DNA from: Oscillospiraceae bacterium
GTDB taxonomy: Bacteria > Bacillota > Clostridia > Oscillospirales > Ruminococcaceae
Assembly (NCBI GenBank): GCA_021769725.1
Contig: JAETSI010000001.1
Span: 39,340-103,339 of the forward strand
Direction: 5' to 3'
Length of the DNA: 64,000 nucleotides
The notes below the pieces were generated by a model that saw only the letters and a program-made list of their open reading frames with translations, was not told the origin of the DNA and searched no databases. Positions 10,001 through 18,664 of this stretch are shown here, one piece after another (position 1 is the first letter of the stretch; each line of letters begins with the position of its first letter). Both the position numbers and the translations under genes were made by a program.

Positions 10001-10031
10001 GCAACACCGTACAATCTCTGTGCAATGTTGC
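10001..10031 (-). terminator. Imperfect hairpin after the LRR gene
   Basis: Immediately after the stop on the minus strand, GCAACA (10026-10031) pairs with TGTTGC (10001-10006) and continues after a 2-nt mismatch with about 5 further pairs. Only a weak T-run follows, so it is a probable but not classical terminator. Confidence 0.4.
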
Positions 10032-10032
10032 C

Positions 10033-10884
10033 TTAACTCCTGTTGTTTCTGAATGCAGAGATGATTGCCATTATCAGAAAAAAAAGACCGGCGAACAAAA
10101 AGATTTCCGGCAGATTAACCGGAGAGTTCCAGCTTTCATCGAAAGCGAAAGCATCGACTGATGACGGTTGTTCGGAAAAAACGAAGCCGTTCTGCACAGC
10201 GTATTTTTCTGCTGCCGATCCGATTTTTCCGGTTATGGAAAATTCCGGAACAGCTCCATTTTCTCCGTAACCCAGTGAATGTGTACCGATATTCTGTACG
10301 GAATCCGGAATATAGATTTCCTTGATGGAGAAACAGGCGTAAAATGCAAGATCTCCGACATCAGTAAGGTGTCCGCTGAGGGAAACGACGGAAAGGGAGG
10401 AACATCCGGCAAAGCAGAATTTCTGTATCTCCGTGATGTTTTGCGGAAGGATCACCGCATTAAGTGAAATGCAATCACGAAAGCAGGAATCAGGAAGTAT
10501 GGTCAGGTTTTCAGAGAGAACAGCTTCATTAAGCGAAGAACATCCATAAAAGCATCCCATACCGATTTCCGAAACGCTGTCGGGAATATTTATATTTTTC
10601 AGGGACGTACATCCGAAAAAACAGTGATGCCCCATTTTTTCAAGGCTTTCCGGAAGAGAGACGGTTTGAAGAGACGTACATTTATAAAATGCGTTGTCAC
10701 GTATCTCGACAACAGGAGCACCATCTAATTCTGACGGAATATCCAGATTTTTCGGTTTGCCTGTATATCCTGTTACGGTTGCTTTGCCATTAATTATAGT
10801 ATATTCAAGATTATCGGCGTGTGCGTTCAGTCCGATGAAATGCAGCATTAAAATAAGTAGAGGGATAATTGATAATTTTTTCAT
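10033..10884 (-). CDS. BspA-like leucine-rich-repeat surface protein
   Basis: Predicted cell-surface protein of 283 residues with a signal peptide (about 1-22), five or six LRR_5-type repeats of about 23 residues (pattern IPxSVxxIGxxxFxxCxSLxxV, about residues 45-205), and a C-terminal hydrophobic helix (about 252-276) followed by RNNRS, so it is probably membrane anchored. Such repeats usually mediate binding; the ligand is unknown. The ATG at 10884 is preceded by AAGGAG with 7-nt spacing, which is better than an upstream TTG that overlaps the ribosome binding site. It stands alone between the GH26 operon and spoIIR. Confidence 0.8.
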   Translation of the reverse strand: MKKLSIIPLLILMLHFIGLNAHADNLEYTIINGKATVTGYTGKPKNLDIPSELDGAPVVEIRDNAFYKCTSLQTVSLPESLEKMGHHCFFGCTSLKNINIPDSVSEIGMGCFYGCSSLNEAVLSENLTILPDSCFRDCISLNAVILPQNITEIQKFCFAGCSSLSVVSLSGHLTDVGDLAFYACFSIKEIYIPDSVQNIGTHSLGYGENGAVPEFSITGKIGSAAEKYAVQNGFVFSEQPSSVDAFAFDESWNSPVNLPEIFLFAGLFFLIMAIISAFRNNRS

Positions 10885-11052
10885 TTTTAATCTCCTTGAC
10901 AAGTGATATTTATATTATAATTTATTTTAAGCGCAGAATTTGTCAGAAGTACGTAATGAAGAAGAAATATGTTTTTTGGCTTTCATGGATATGAATATTT
11001 TTCCTGAATCAGGTCAATGATATAGTTGAAAATCATAACAGAGGTGGATAAA

Positions 11053-11661
11053 ATGACAAAACGTAATACATTGCTGGTATTGGCAGGACTTATACTTACG
11101 ATCATGATTTCAAATTCCGTGAGCTTTATCAGGGACGGCAGACGGCTGGAACAGCTGCGGAAAAGCGTACTTCGTCTCCATATTCTTGCAAATTCCGACA
11201 GCGAGGAAGATCAGCGGCTGAAATTATGCGTTCGTGATGCTCTCCTTGAACACAGTGATGAACTTTTCGGCAGTTCTGAAAATCTCGAAGAAGCGGAATC
11301 AGCCGTCCAGGAAGCGATGCCTGAAATAATATCTATTGCGGAAGAAACTTTAAGAGAACAGGGCTGCCATTCAAAGGTAACAGCGAAGCTTGCAGATGTA
11401 ACCTTCGACGAGCGTGTTTATGAGAATATAACAATGCCGGCAGGAAAATATCGCGCCCTGCGCATTGAAATAGGCGAAGCAAAGGGGCATAACTGGTGGT
11501 GCGTCATGTATCCGCCGTTGTGCCTGCCGGCAGCAGAAGATGTTGAATGCCGTGACGAAAAGAAGTATTTTGATGATGAGGAACTTGATATAGTGTATCA
11601 TCCGAAAAAATATCGTGTCAGATTTGCTGTCTGGGATAAAATTACGGAATTTTTTAGCTGA
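11053..11661 (+). CDS. spoIIR: Stage II sporulation protein R
   Basis: SpoIIR is the forespore-made secreted signal that activates SpoIIGA and hence pro-sigma-E in the mother cell (family knowledge). The 202-residue protein has an N-terminal membrane or signal helix (about 7-25) and the family signatures RLHILANSDSEEDQRLKL, PAGKYRALRIEIGEAKGHNWWCV and YPPLCLPAAE. The ATG at 11053 follows GAGGTGG with good spacing; an upstream TTG at 11026 is not supported. Together with yunB at the other side of the window it shows that part of the sporulation programme is encoded. Confidence 0.9.
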   Translation: MTKRNTLLVLAGLILTIMISNSVSFIRDGRRLEQLRKSVLRLHILANSDSEEDQRLKLCVRDALLEHSDELFGSSENLEEAESAVQEAMPEIISIAEETLREQGCHSKVTAKLADVTFDERVYENITMPAGKYRALRIEIGEAKGHNWWCVMYPPLCLPAAEDVECRDEKKYFDDEELDIVYHPKKYRVRFAVWDKITEFFS

Positions 11662-11695
11662 TTTTTGTGAAAATACACAAAATAATCTAAATCCC

Positions 11696-11724
11696 TTGAC
11701 AAATAGAACAAACTGGTGTATAAT
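11696..11724 (+). promoter_or_regulatory. Strong sigma-A promoter of infC-rpmI-rplT
   Basis: Perfect TTGACA (11696-11701), 17-nt spacer, perfect TATAAT (11719-11724). Transcription should start near 11731, leaving a leader of about 170 nt. Confidence 0.85.
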
Positions 11725-11730
11725 ACATGA

Positions 11731-11890
11731 GTAAACAAAGCAGAACTATGCGTTCTCACCGTGAGGCAATGCTTAAGCGGTCAATATTAAACAAAATCCG
11801 GATTTGCTTATGTGTCCGGGTAAGAGTTGGTATTGTGTGAGTGCGGATATTTTCTGCACTCATTTTTGTTTCAATAAACTAAAGTTGGAG
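11731..11890 (+). promoter_or_regulatory. L20-type leader with attenuator hairpin upstream of infC
   Basis: The leader contains several helix-forming segments and ends in a 7-bp stem TGAGTGC / GCACTCA (11838-11844 with 11856-11862) followed by a T-run (TTTTTGTTT), a typical intrinsic terminator placed before infC. In Firmicutes this operon is commonly repressed by L20 binding its leader and favouring the terminator. Assignment to that leader class rests on position and terminator; I did not match the conserved L20-binding helices base by base. Confidence 0.65.
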
Positions 11891-11900
11891 GTGCTTGACT

Positions 11901-12419
11901 ATTAGCAAACAGGAACTGCAGGTCAACGAAGAAATAAGAGATAAGGAAATTCTCGTAATCGACGATGACGGAAAGAAACTCGGAGTTTTATCTGCAAAAG
12001 AGGCACAGCAGATTGCCTTTGAAAAAGATCTTGATCTCGTGAAAATTGCTCCGCAGGCAACACCGCCTGTGTGCCGAATCATGGATTACGGCAAGTATTG
12101 CTTTGAACAAGCTAAACGTGAAAAGGAAGCAAGAAAGAATCAGAAGGTAGTTTCAATCAAGGAAATCAGAATGTTCTCTACAATTGATACTCATGACTAT
12201 GAAACAAAGGTTAATCAGGCTGTAAAGTTTCTCCAGGGCGGAGATAAACTTAAAGTTTCTGTAAGATTCCGTAAGAGAGCTATTGCTCACCCACAGTTGG
12301 GAGAAGAGCTGCTCAATCGTTTCAAGGAGGCAGTTTCGGCAGTCGGCACTGTTGATAAGCCAGCAAAAATGGAAGGACGCAGCATTGTTATGTTCGTTTC
12401 ACCCAAAGCTGGTAAGTAA
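11901..12419 (+). CDS. infC: Translation initiation factor IF-3, probable AUU start
   Basis: IF-3 binds the 30S subunit, prevents premature 50S joining and checks start-codon choice. The 172-residue protein has the N-domain (SKQELQVNEEIRDKEI..., with PPVCRIMDYGKYCFEQ), the lysine-rich linker and the C-domain ending KMEGRSIVMFVSPK. Start choice: GGAGG at 11887-11891 is only 3 nt from the in-frame TTG at 11895 but 9 nt from ATT at 11901, giving (M)SKQELQV. infC is the classic gene that uses AUU for autoregulation, so I favour ATT. First gene of the infC-rpmI-rplT operon. Confidence 0.93.
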   Translation: MSKQELQVNEEIRDKEILVIDDDGKKLGVLSAKEAQQIAFEKDLDLVKIAPQATPPVCRIMDYGKYCFEQAKREKEARKNQKVVSIKEIRMFSTIDTHDYETKVNQAVKFLQGGDKLKVSVRFRKRAIAHPQLGEELLNRFKEAVSAVGTVDKPAKMEGRSIVMFVSPKAGK

Positions 12420-12431
12420 GGAGGATTTATA

Positions 12432-12635
12432 ATGGCAAAGGTCAAGGTTAAAACTCACTCAGGCGCTAAGAAGCGTTTTAAGATTACAGGAAACGGTAAG
12501 GTTAAGTATCAGCACACTAATAAGAGACACAGACTTACTCAGAAGGATACAAAGCGCAAGAGAATCGCTCGTAATGCAGGTGTTTGCGATACAACAAATG
12601 CACCTACAATCAAGAAGCTCGTTCCTTATATGTAA
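12432..12635 (+). CDS. rpmI: 50S ribosomal protein L35
   Basis: Small basic ribosomal protein of 67 residues, normal length, with the family opening [20 protein letters not shown] and the [11 protein letters not shown] segment. It lies 12 nt after infC with GGAGG before the ATG. Confidence 0.97.
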   Translation: MAKVKVKTHSGAKKRFKITGNGKVKYQHTNKRHRLTQKDTKRKRIARNAGVCDTTNAPTIKKLVPYM

Positions 12636-12690
12636 TCTGGATCAGAATGGCTGATCGTTTTCGTAATTTTAATTTTGGAGGTATAAGATT

Positions 12691-13044
12691 ATGGCACGTA
12701 TTAAAGGTGCAATGATGACTCGTAAGAGAAGAAATAAAACTTTAAAGCTTGCTAAGGGCTATTTCGGCGCCAAGAGCAAACATTTCAAGATGGCTAAGCA
12801 GGCTGTGATGAAGTCCGGCAACTATGCTTACATCGGCAGAAAGCAGAAGAAGAGACAGTTCAGACAGCTCTGGATCACAAGAATCTCAGCTGCAGCAAAG
12901 CTTAACGGCATGAACTACTCAACATTCATGAACGGCTGCAAGAAGGCTGGTATCACTCTTAACAGAAAGATGCTCTCCGAGATCGCTATCAATGATGCAG
13001 CAGGCTTTACAGCTATTGCTGACAAGGCTAAGGCAGCTCTTTAA
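12691..13044 (+). CDS. rplT: 50S ribosomal protein L20
   Basis: Primary rRNA-binding protein and probable repressor of this operon. The 117-residue sequence is typical: [23 protein letters not shown] near the start (in pieces), then [16 protein letters not shown] and [15 protein letters not shown] strong ribosome binding site (TTGGAGG) precedes the ATG. Last gene of the operon, followed by a good terminator. Confidence 0.97.
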   Translation: MARIKGAMMTRKRRNKTLKLAKGYFGAKSKHFKMAKQAVMKSGNYAYIGRKQKKRQFRQLWITRISAAAKLNGMNYSTFMNGCKKAGITLNRKMLSEIAINDAAGFTAIADKAKAAL

Positions 13045-13053
13045 TTCGACTAT

Positions 13054-13088
13054 AAACACGCTCTTTTAAATAAACGAGCGTGTTTTGT
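13054..13088 (+). terminator. Terminator of infC-rpmI-rplT
   Basis: Ten-bp perfect stem AAACACGCTC / GAGCGTGTTT (13054-13063 with 13076-13085), 12-nt loop, then TTTTGTTG, 10 nt after the rplT stop. Confidence 0.88.
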
Positions 13089-13104
13089 TGTAATGTACGT
13101 CATG

Positions 13105-13134
13105 TTTTCCTGTGGACAGTTTTTCACAGGAAAA
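13105..13134 (+). repeat. Perfect 10-bp inverted repeat upstream of the rRNA methyltransferase
   Basis: TTTTCCTGTG (13105-13114) and CACAGGAAAA (13125-13134) are exact complements separated by 10 nt. It lies between the rplT terminator and the next ribosome binding site and has no T-run behind it, so it may be an operator or a 5' mRNA hairpin. Confidence 0.55.
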
Positions 13135-13169
13135 TTTGTACCTTACGTATTCCGGAGGTGTCCCTACTA

Positions 13170-13952
13170 TTGGAAAATATAATCACATCTAAAGATAATT
13201 CAATTATAAAGCTGTATCAGAAGCTCTCGTCCTCGAAAAAGGACAGGCTGCAATACGGCTTATTCGTGTTGGAGGGACTTAGAATCGTTCAGGATGCTCT
13301 CAGAGAAAAATCCGGGCTGTCGCATCTTATCTTCACAGCCAACGCCTATGAAAAATATTCGGATATGCTGTTTCAGGCTGATTTGAGAAATACAAGGGTC
13401 GTTGTTATTTCAAATGAGCTTGGAAAAAAGATAGCTTCAACGGATAACACCCAGGGGATTTTCGCCATATGCCGGATGATTACGGACAAAAAGCCGTCAT
13501 TCCGTGAAAACGGACGATATATCGTTCTGCACTGTATTCAGGATCCGGGAAATCTGGGTATGATAATAAGAACAGCAGACGCACTTGGGATTGACGGCAT
13601 AATTCTCTGCGGATGCTGCGATCTCTACAGCCCGAAAGTGGTACGCTCAACTATGGGTTCGGTTTTCAGAGCTGATATATTCATTGAAAACGACGAAAAC
13701 AGTCTTTTTGAACTTCTTGAGAAAAACGGAATATCCTCATCAGCTGCCGTGATAGACAGTGATGCGCAGCTTCTGACGAAATGTTCATTTGAGGGTGCTC
13801 ATGCAGTATTTATAGGAAATGAGGGAAACGGTCTGCCGTCTGAGGTATCAAAGCGATGCAGCAGGCGTATAATTATTCCGATGAATGGTAATATCAACTC
13901 ACTTAATGCTGCTATGGCGGCAGGAATCATAATGTGGGAACTCAGAAAATAA
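13170..13952 (+). CDS. TrmH/SpoU-family RNA 2'-O-methyltransferase
   Basis: SAM-dependent methyltransferase of the knotted SPOUT fold, acting on rRNA or tRNA 2'-hydroxyls. The 260-residue protein has an N-terminal RNA-binding part (about 1-100) and the three SpoU motifs: GNLGMIIRTADALGIDGIIL, FIGNEGNGLPSEV and IIPMNGNINSLNAA. I start it at TTG 13170, which has GGAGG 11 nt upstream; further upstream residues look non-native. Gene position downstream of rplT is common for 23S rRNA methyltransferases of this type in clostridia. The exact target nucleotide cannot be told from sequence. Confidence 0.88.
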   Translation: MENIITSKDNSIIKLYQKLSSSKKDRLQYGLFVLEGLRIVQDALREKSGLSHLIFTANAYEKYSDMLFQADLRNTRVVVISNELGKKIASTDNTQGIFAICRMITDKKPSFRENGRYIVLHCIQDPGNLGMIIRTADALGIDGIILCGCCDLYSPKVVRSTMGSVFRADIFIENDENSLFELLEKNGISSSAAVIDSDAQLLTKCSFEGAHAVFIGNEGNGLPSEVSKRCSRRIIIPMNGNINSLNAAMAAGIIMWELRK

Positions 13953-13965
13953 GAGGTGAATATGT

Positions 13966-15243
13966 GTGGATGATACAAAATATTGGATATGGCTTACAAT
14001 GGTTTTCGGTGTGGGAAACCGCAGAATATGGGATATTGTAAATATATACGGTGATGCTGAAGATACTTATTCCGCACTTGTTTCAGGAAGCAGCAATATT
14101 TCTTTATCTCAAGCGGAAAGGCGAAATATAAAGAACGTCTCCCTTGAACAGGCACAAAAATATATCGAGCAGTGCGCCGGAAAGGGAATCAGCATCATCG
14201 GTTACGGAAGTCGTGAATATCCTCCGCAGCTGCGTAATATTTTTAATCCGCCTGCAATACTTCATTATAAAGGAAATATCGCTTGTCTCACAGGTACAAG
14301 AACTATAACTGCCGTGGGAACGAGGACGCCATCCGCTTATGGTGCAGATTCAGCTTATAAGATCTGCCGTCAGCTTGCCGGAGACAGCTTTGTGATAGTC
14401 AGTGGGTTTGCAGTTGGAACGGATATTGCAGCTCACATGGCGGCTGCGGACAGCAGATGTTCCACAGCTTGTATTCTGGGGTGCGGAATTGATGTGGATT
14501 ATCCGAAGCCGAATATCAGATTTCGTGAGAAGATCCTTGCAAACGGCGGCGTCTTTGTCTCGGAGTATCCTCCGGGAACACCACCTTATTCTCAAAACTT
14601 TCCGAAAAGAAACAGGATAATGGCGGCGTTGGGAAGACTGACTATCGTATTTGAAGCCTCTTTGAAAAGCGGTTCGCTGATAACTGCAAATATGGCAGCC
14701 GACTGCGGAAGAGATGTTTTCGTTCTTCCTCCGGCGGATATATTCGGTAATTCATATTCCGGAAATATCGCACTTCTTCGTGACGGTGCACAGGCACTTT
14801 ATGGTACGGGTGAAATAATAGAATGTTTCAGTATCGGCGGAACACTTGATGCAGAAATACGGGCTGACCGTTATTCCGGCATGGGAGTATTAAAGAAGTC
14901 TTATGCAGACAATGATTATGAGGATTCTTCAATAGATGATATAAAAACGTCAGGAAAATCCGTCAGAAAAAGACGTCAGCTACAAAAACAGGATCAGGAA
15001 GAGAAAAGTGATGCATCAGTGTCAGAAGATGAAACAGAATTCGCTGAACCTGCTGAACTTCCGGAACTTACGAATGTACAACAGAGGATATGTTCGGCTC
15101 TTTCTGGAGAAAAGGTTCATATTGAAGTTCTTGCGCAGATTCTTGAAACTGAACCTGCTGAATTCATGACGGAGCTGACCGAACTGGAGATCCTTGGAAT
15201 TGTGCGTCAGCTTCCCGGTAAAACGTTTGAATTGTGTATTTAA
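13966..15243 (+). CDS. dprA: DNA-processing protein DprA
   Basis: DprA protects incoming single-stranded DNA and loads RecA during transformation. The 425-residue protein starts at GTG 13966 behind GAGGTG. The Rossmann-like core (about 95-300) shows AVGTRTPSAYG, VSGFAVGTDIAAH, LGCGIDVDYPK, SEYPPGT, FPKRNRIMAALG and SGSLITA. A charged linker (about 310-365) leads to a C-terminal winged-helix segment (about 370-425). It sits directly before topA as in many Firmicutes. Competence potential is also suggested by comEC further on, although that ComEC has a degenerate domain. Confidence 0.95.
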   Translation: MDDTKYWIWLTMVFGVGNRRIWDIVNIYGDAEDTYSALVSGSSNISLSQAERRNIKNVSLEQAQKYIEQCAGKGISIIGYGSREYPPQLRNIFNPPAILHYKGNIACLTGTRTITAVGTRTPSAYGADSAYKICRQLAGDSFVIVSGFAVGTDIAAHMAAADSRCSTACILGCGIDVDYPKPNIRFREKILANGGVFVSEYPPGTPPYSQNFPKRNRIMAALGRLTIVFEASLKSGSLITANMAADCGRDVFVLPPADIFGNSYSGNIALLRDGAQALYGTGEIIECFSIGGTLDAEIRADRYSGMGVLKKSYADNDYEDSSIDDIKTSGKSVRKRRQLQKQDQEEKSDASVSEDETEFAEPAELPELTNVQQRICSALSGEKVHIEVLAQILETEPAEFMTELTELEILGIVRQLPGKTFELCI

Positions 15244-15257
15244 GGGGTTAAGTATAA

Positions 15258-17339
15258 ATGTCAGATCTGGTAATAGTAGAGTCGCCTGCAAAGGCAAAAA
15301 CAATAAAGAAGTACCTTGGTCCTGGGTATGAAGTCATTGCGTCTATGGGGCATATACGTGATCTTCCAAAATCCAAAATGGGCGTTGACAAGGAAAATGA
15401 TTTCAAACCTCAATATACTGATATGAAAGGCAAAGAGGATGTTATCAAGGAACTTAAAAAATGTGCGAAAAAGTGCGATAAAATATATCTTGCAACCGAC
15501 CCTGACCGTGAAGGGGAGGCTATTTCATGGCATATAGCACAGATGCTCAAGCTTGATATGAATGACAATAATCGTGTTGCTTTCAACGAGATCACCAAAA
15601 CCGGAGTTCAGCGTGGAATGAGTAATCCACATAAGATAGATGTTGATCTTGTGAATGCTCAGCAGGCAAGGCGTATTTTGGACAGACTTGTGGGATATGA
15701 ACTCAGTCCGTTTCTCTGGAAAAAGGTAAAAAGGGGTCTTTCCGCCGGAAGAGTACAGTCGGTTGCCGTAAAGCTTATAGTTGACAGGGAAAATGAAATA
15801 AGAAAATTTGTGCCGAAAGAATACTGGTCAATTGATGTAAAACTTACTGCTCCATCCTCCAAAAAGGTATTTGAAGCTTCTCTTGTTGCCGTTGACGGCA
15901 AAAAACTGGAGATTCCGGGGCAAGCCGAGGCGGATGCTCTCCTTGAAAGGCTTTCGGGAGCTGTATATAAGGTCGCCTCTGTTAAGAAGAGAGTGACCAA
16001 AAAGCAGCCTGCGCCGCCTTTTATTACTTCCACTTTGCAGCAGGATGCTTCACGCCGCCTTGGTTTTACGGCAAAGCGTACAATGAAAGCGGCTCAGGAG
16101 CTTTATGAAGGCGTAGATGTTGAAGGCGTAGGCGCTGTTGGTCTTATAACCTACATGAGAACGGACAGTCTGCGTGTTTCTGACGAGGCAAAAAATGCTG
16201 CCGCCGAGTATATCGGAACGATATACGGAAAGGAATATCTGCCGCCCGAGCCGAGAAATTATAAATCGAAAAACAATGCTCAGGATGCGCATGAGGCAAT
16301 ACGTCCCTCAACGCCTGAGCTTACTCCGGAAAGGGTAAAATCCAGTCTTACATCGGATCAGTTCAGACTTTACAAGCTTATCTGGGAAAGATTTATTGCA
16401 AGCCAGATGGCAAATGCTCTTCTGGATACGGTTTCCGTTGATATTGAAGCAAACGGCTGTACGTTCAGAGCTTCCGGATATTCCGTGAAATTTGACGGTT
16501 TTATGGTACTTTATTCCGAACCTGCAGGAGATGGGGAAAACGGAAAAAAGATGCTTCCGGAGCTTAAAGCGGATGATGTGGTCAAATTGAAATCCATTGC
16601 AGGAAATCAGCATTTTACTCAGCCTCCTCCACGGTATACCGAAGCTTCTCTTATCAAAGCTCTGGAGGAAAACGGTATTGGACGTCCAAGTACCTATGCT
16701 CCTACGATCACTACCATTACAACAAGACAGTATGTTGAACATGAGGGTAAAGCGCTCAAGCCGACTAATCTTGGAGAAGCTATCACACAGCTTATGACGG
16801 AGCACTTTACAAAGATAGTAGACGCTAAATTTACTGCTCAGATGGAGAGCGATCTTGACGAGGTTGAACACGGCAGCAAAAATTGGGTAAGCGCTCTTCA
16901 CGAGTTTTACGATGAATTTGAAGTAACATTAAAAAACGCAGAAACAGCTATGGACGGCAAGCGTATAAAAGTTCCTGACGAGGTCACTGATGTCGTATGC
17001 GAGCTTTGCGGAAGAAATATGGTCATTAAATACAGCAAATACGGAAAATTTCTTGCCTGCCCCGGTTTTCCGGAGTGCAAGAACGCTAAGCAGATCGTAA
17101 CGGAGACAGATGGGAACTGTCCGAGATGCGGAAAGAAAATACTGCTGAAAAAATCAAAGAAGGGCAGGAGTTTCTATGGCTGTGAGGGCTATCCTGACTG
17201 CAATTTCATGACATGGAATGTTCCTACCAAGGAAATTTGTCCGCAGTGCGGAAAGACGCTGTTCAACAAGGGCGGCAAATCGGGACGTCTTATATGCGAG
17301 AACGAGGGCTGCGGATATGAAAGAGAGCTGGCTAAATGA
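15258..17339 (+). CDS. topA: DNA topoisomerase I (type IA)
   Basis: Relaxes negative supercoils. The 693-residue enzyme has the Toprim domain (LVIVESPAKAKTIKKYLG at the start; DPDREGEAISWH), the catalytic tyrosine motif GLITYMRTDSLR and the ENGIGRPSTYAPT motif. Three C-terminal Cys4 zinc ribbons begin at about residue 575 (CELCG...CPGFPEC, CPRCG...CEGYPDC, CPQCG...CENEGCG). The ATG follows AGGGG. It overlaps trmFO by 4 bases, so the two are translationally coupled. Confidence 0.97.
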   Translation: MSDLVIVESPAKAKTIKKYLGPGYEVIASMGHIRDLPKSKMGVDKENDFKPQYTDMKGKEDVIKELKKCAKKCDKIYLATDPDREGEAISWHIAQMLKLDMNDNNRVAFNEITKTGVQRGMSNPHKIDVDLVNAQQARRILDRLVGYELSPFLWKKVKRGLSAGRVQSVAVKLIVDRENEIRKFVPKEYWSIDVKLTAPSSKKVFEASLVAVDGKKLEIPGQAEADALLERLSGAVYKVASVKKRVTKKQPAPPFITSTLQQDASRRLGFTAKRTMKAAQELYEGVDVEGVGAVGLITYMRTDSLRVSDEAKNAAAEYIGTIYGKEYLPPEPRNYKSKNNAQDAHEAIRPSTPELTPERVKSSLTSDQFRLYKLIWERFIASQMANALLDTVSVDIEANGCTFRASGYSVKFDGFMVLYSEPAGDGENGKKMLPELKADDVVKLKSIAGNQHFTQPPPRYTEASLIKALEENGIGRPSTYAPTITTITTRQYVEHEGKALKPTNLGEAITQLMTEHFTKIVDAKFTAQMESDLDEVEHGSKNWVSALHEFYDEFEVTLKNAETAMDGKRIKVPDEVTDVVCELCGRNMVIKYSKYGKFLACPGFPECKNAKQIVTETDGNCPRCGKKILLKKSKKGRSFYGCEGYPDCNFMTWNVPTKEICPQCGKTLFNKGGKSGRLICENEGCGYERELAK

Positions 17340-18664
17340 CAGATATCGTAAATGTTATCGGTGCAGGACTGGCAGGCTGTGAAGCGGCATGGCAGCTGGC
17401 GCAGGCAGGTATAAATGTGAGGCTTTACGAGATGAAGCCGGAGAAGTATTCTCCTGCCCATAAATACAGCGGTTTTGCGGAGCTTGTCTGCTCAAATTCG
17501 CTTAAAGCTTCAAGGATAGAATCGGCGGCAGGATTATTGAAATACGAAATGGAGATGCTTGGTTCGCTGACAGTTCCATGTGCAAAGGAAAATTCGGTTG
17601 AGGCAGGAGGCGCTCTTGCCGTTGACCGGGAAAAATTTTCTGACAGCGTGACGGAAAAGATCAGAAATCACCCTTGTATAGAAGTTATCGGAACAGAAGT
17701 GACAGAGCTTCCTGATGGAATATGCATTATTGCCACAGGGCCGCTGACTTCCGGAGCAATGGCAGATGTAATAAAGAATCTGTGCGGCGAGGGACTGAGC
17801 TTTTACGACGCTGCTGCGCCTATCGTTAGCTATGAGAGTCTTGATAAGGAATGTGTTTTCTTTGCTTCACGGTACGACAGAGGGGATGCGGATTATATCA
17901 ACTGTCCCATGGATAAAGAAGAGTATCTGTCATTTTATGAGGCGCTTATAGGAGCGGAAAGAGTTCAGCTAAAGGATTTTGAAACGCATCCATTCAGTGT
18001 TTACGAAGGATGTATGCCTATTGAAGAGCTTGCACGCCGTGGCGTTGATACCATGCGTTTCGGACCGATGAAGCCGGTGGGAATTACCGATGCCAGAACC
18101 GGACGGCGGCCGTATGCGGTGGTTCAGCTCCGCAGGGAAAACCGTGAGGGAACGCTGTTTAATCTGGTGGGATTCCAGACAAATCTGAAATTTGGGGAGC
18201 AGAAACGTGTTTTTTCAATGATTCCCGGTCTGGAAAACGCTGAATTCATGCGTTACGGCGTTATGCACCGGAACACGTTTATAAACAGTCCGCAGCTTCT
18301 GAACAGTGATTTTTCCATGAGGAGCAGACAGGACATTTACTTTGCGGGTCAGATCACCGGAGTGGAAGGATATATGGAATCGGCAGCAAGCGGTATTATA
18401 GCAGGTATTGCCGCAGCCAGAAAAATAAAGGGACTTGAACCGCTGAAACTTCCTGCTGATACCATGACGGGAGCGCTGAGCGCATATATCAGCGACCCGT
18501 ACAACAGCGGAAAATTCCAGCCTATGGGGGCAAATATGGGAATTCTTCCGGATATCGGCGTAAGAATAAAGGACAAAAAGGAAAAGTACGGATTATACGC
18601 AAGCCGTGCGGTCGAATCACTGAAAAAGGAAATGGAGAGAGCGGGATATGAAAGTAATCGTTGA
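17336..18664 (+). CDS. trmFO: Methylenetetrahydrofolate-tRNA (uracil-54-C5)-methyltransferase TrmFO
   Basis: FAD- and folate-dependent enzyme making m5U54 in tRNA. The 442-residue protein has the FAD-binding VNVIGAGLAGCEAAWQLA at its N-terminus, the YEMKPEKYSPAHK and LVCSNSLKA family signatures, TGPLTSGAM, and the C-terminal FAGQITGVEGYMESAASGI motif. ATGA overlap with topA upstream and 17-base overlap with plsX downstream. Confidence 0.96.
   Translation: MTDIVNVIGAGLAGCEAAWQLAQAGINVRLYEMKPEKYSPAHKYSGFAELVCSNSLKASRIESAAGLLKYEMEMLGSLTVPCAKENSVEAGGALAVDREKFSDSVTEKIRNHPCIEVIGTEVTELPDGICIIATGPLTSGAMADVIKNLCGEGLSFYDAAAPIVSYESLDKECVFFASRYDRGDADYINCPMDKEEYLSFYEALIGAERVQLKDFETHPFSVYEGCMPIEELARRGVDTMRFGPMKPVGITDARTGRRPYAVVQLRRENREGTLFNLVGFQTNLKFGEQKRVFSMIPGLENAEFMRYGVMHRNTFINSPQLLNSDFSMRSRQDIYFAGQITGVEGYMESAASGIIAGIAAARKIKGLEPLKLPADTMTGALSAYISDPYNSGKFQPMGANMGILPDIGVRIKDKKEKYGLYASRAVESLKKEMERAGYESNR

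Noticed and set aside
10995..11035. Sigma-F-type promoter before spoIIR (GAATA, then GGTCAATGATA)
   Set aside because: Spacing is roughly right, but the -10 match to the sigma-F consensus is poor; an assignment would be guesswork.
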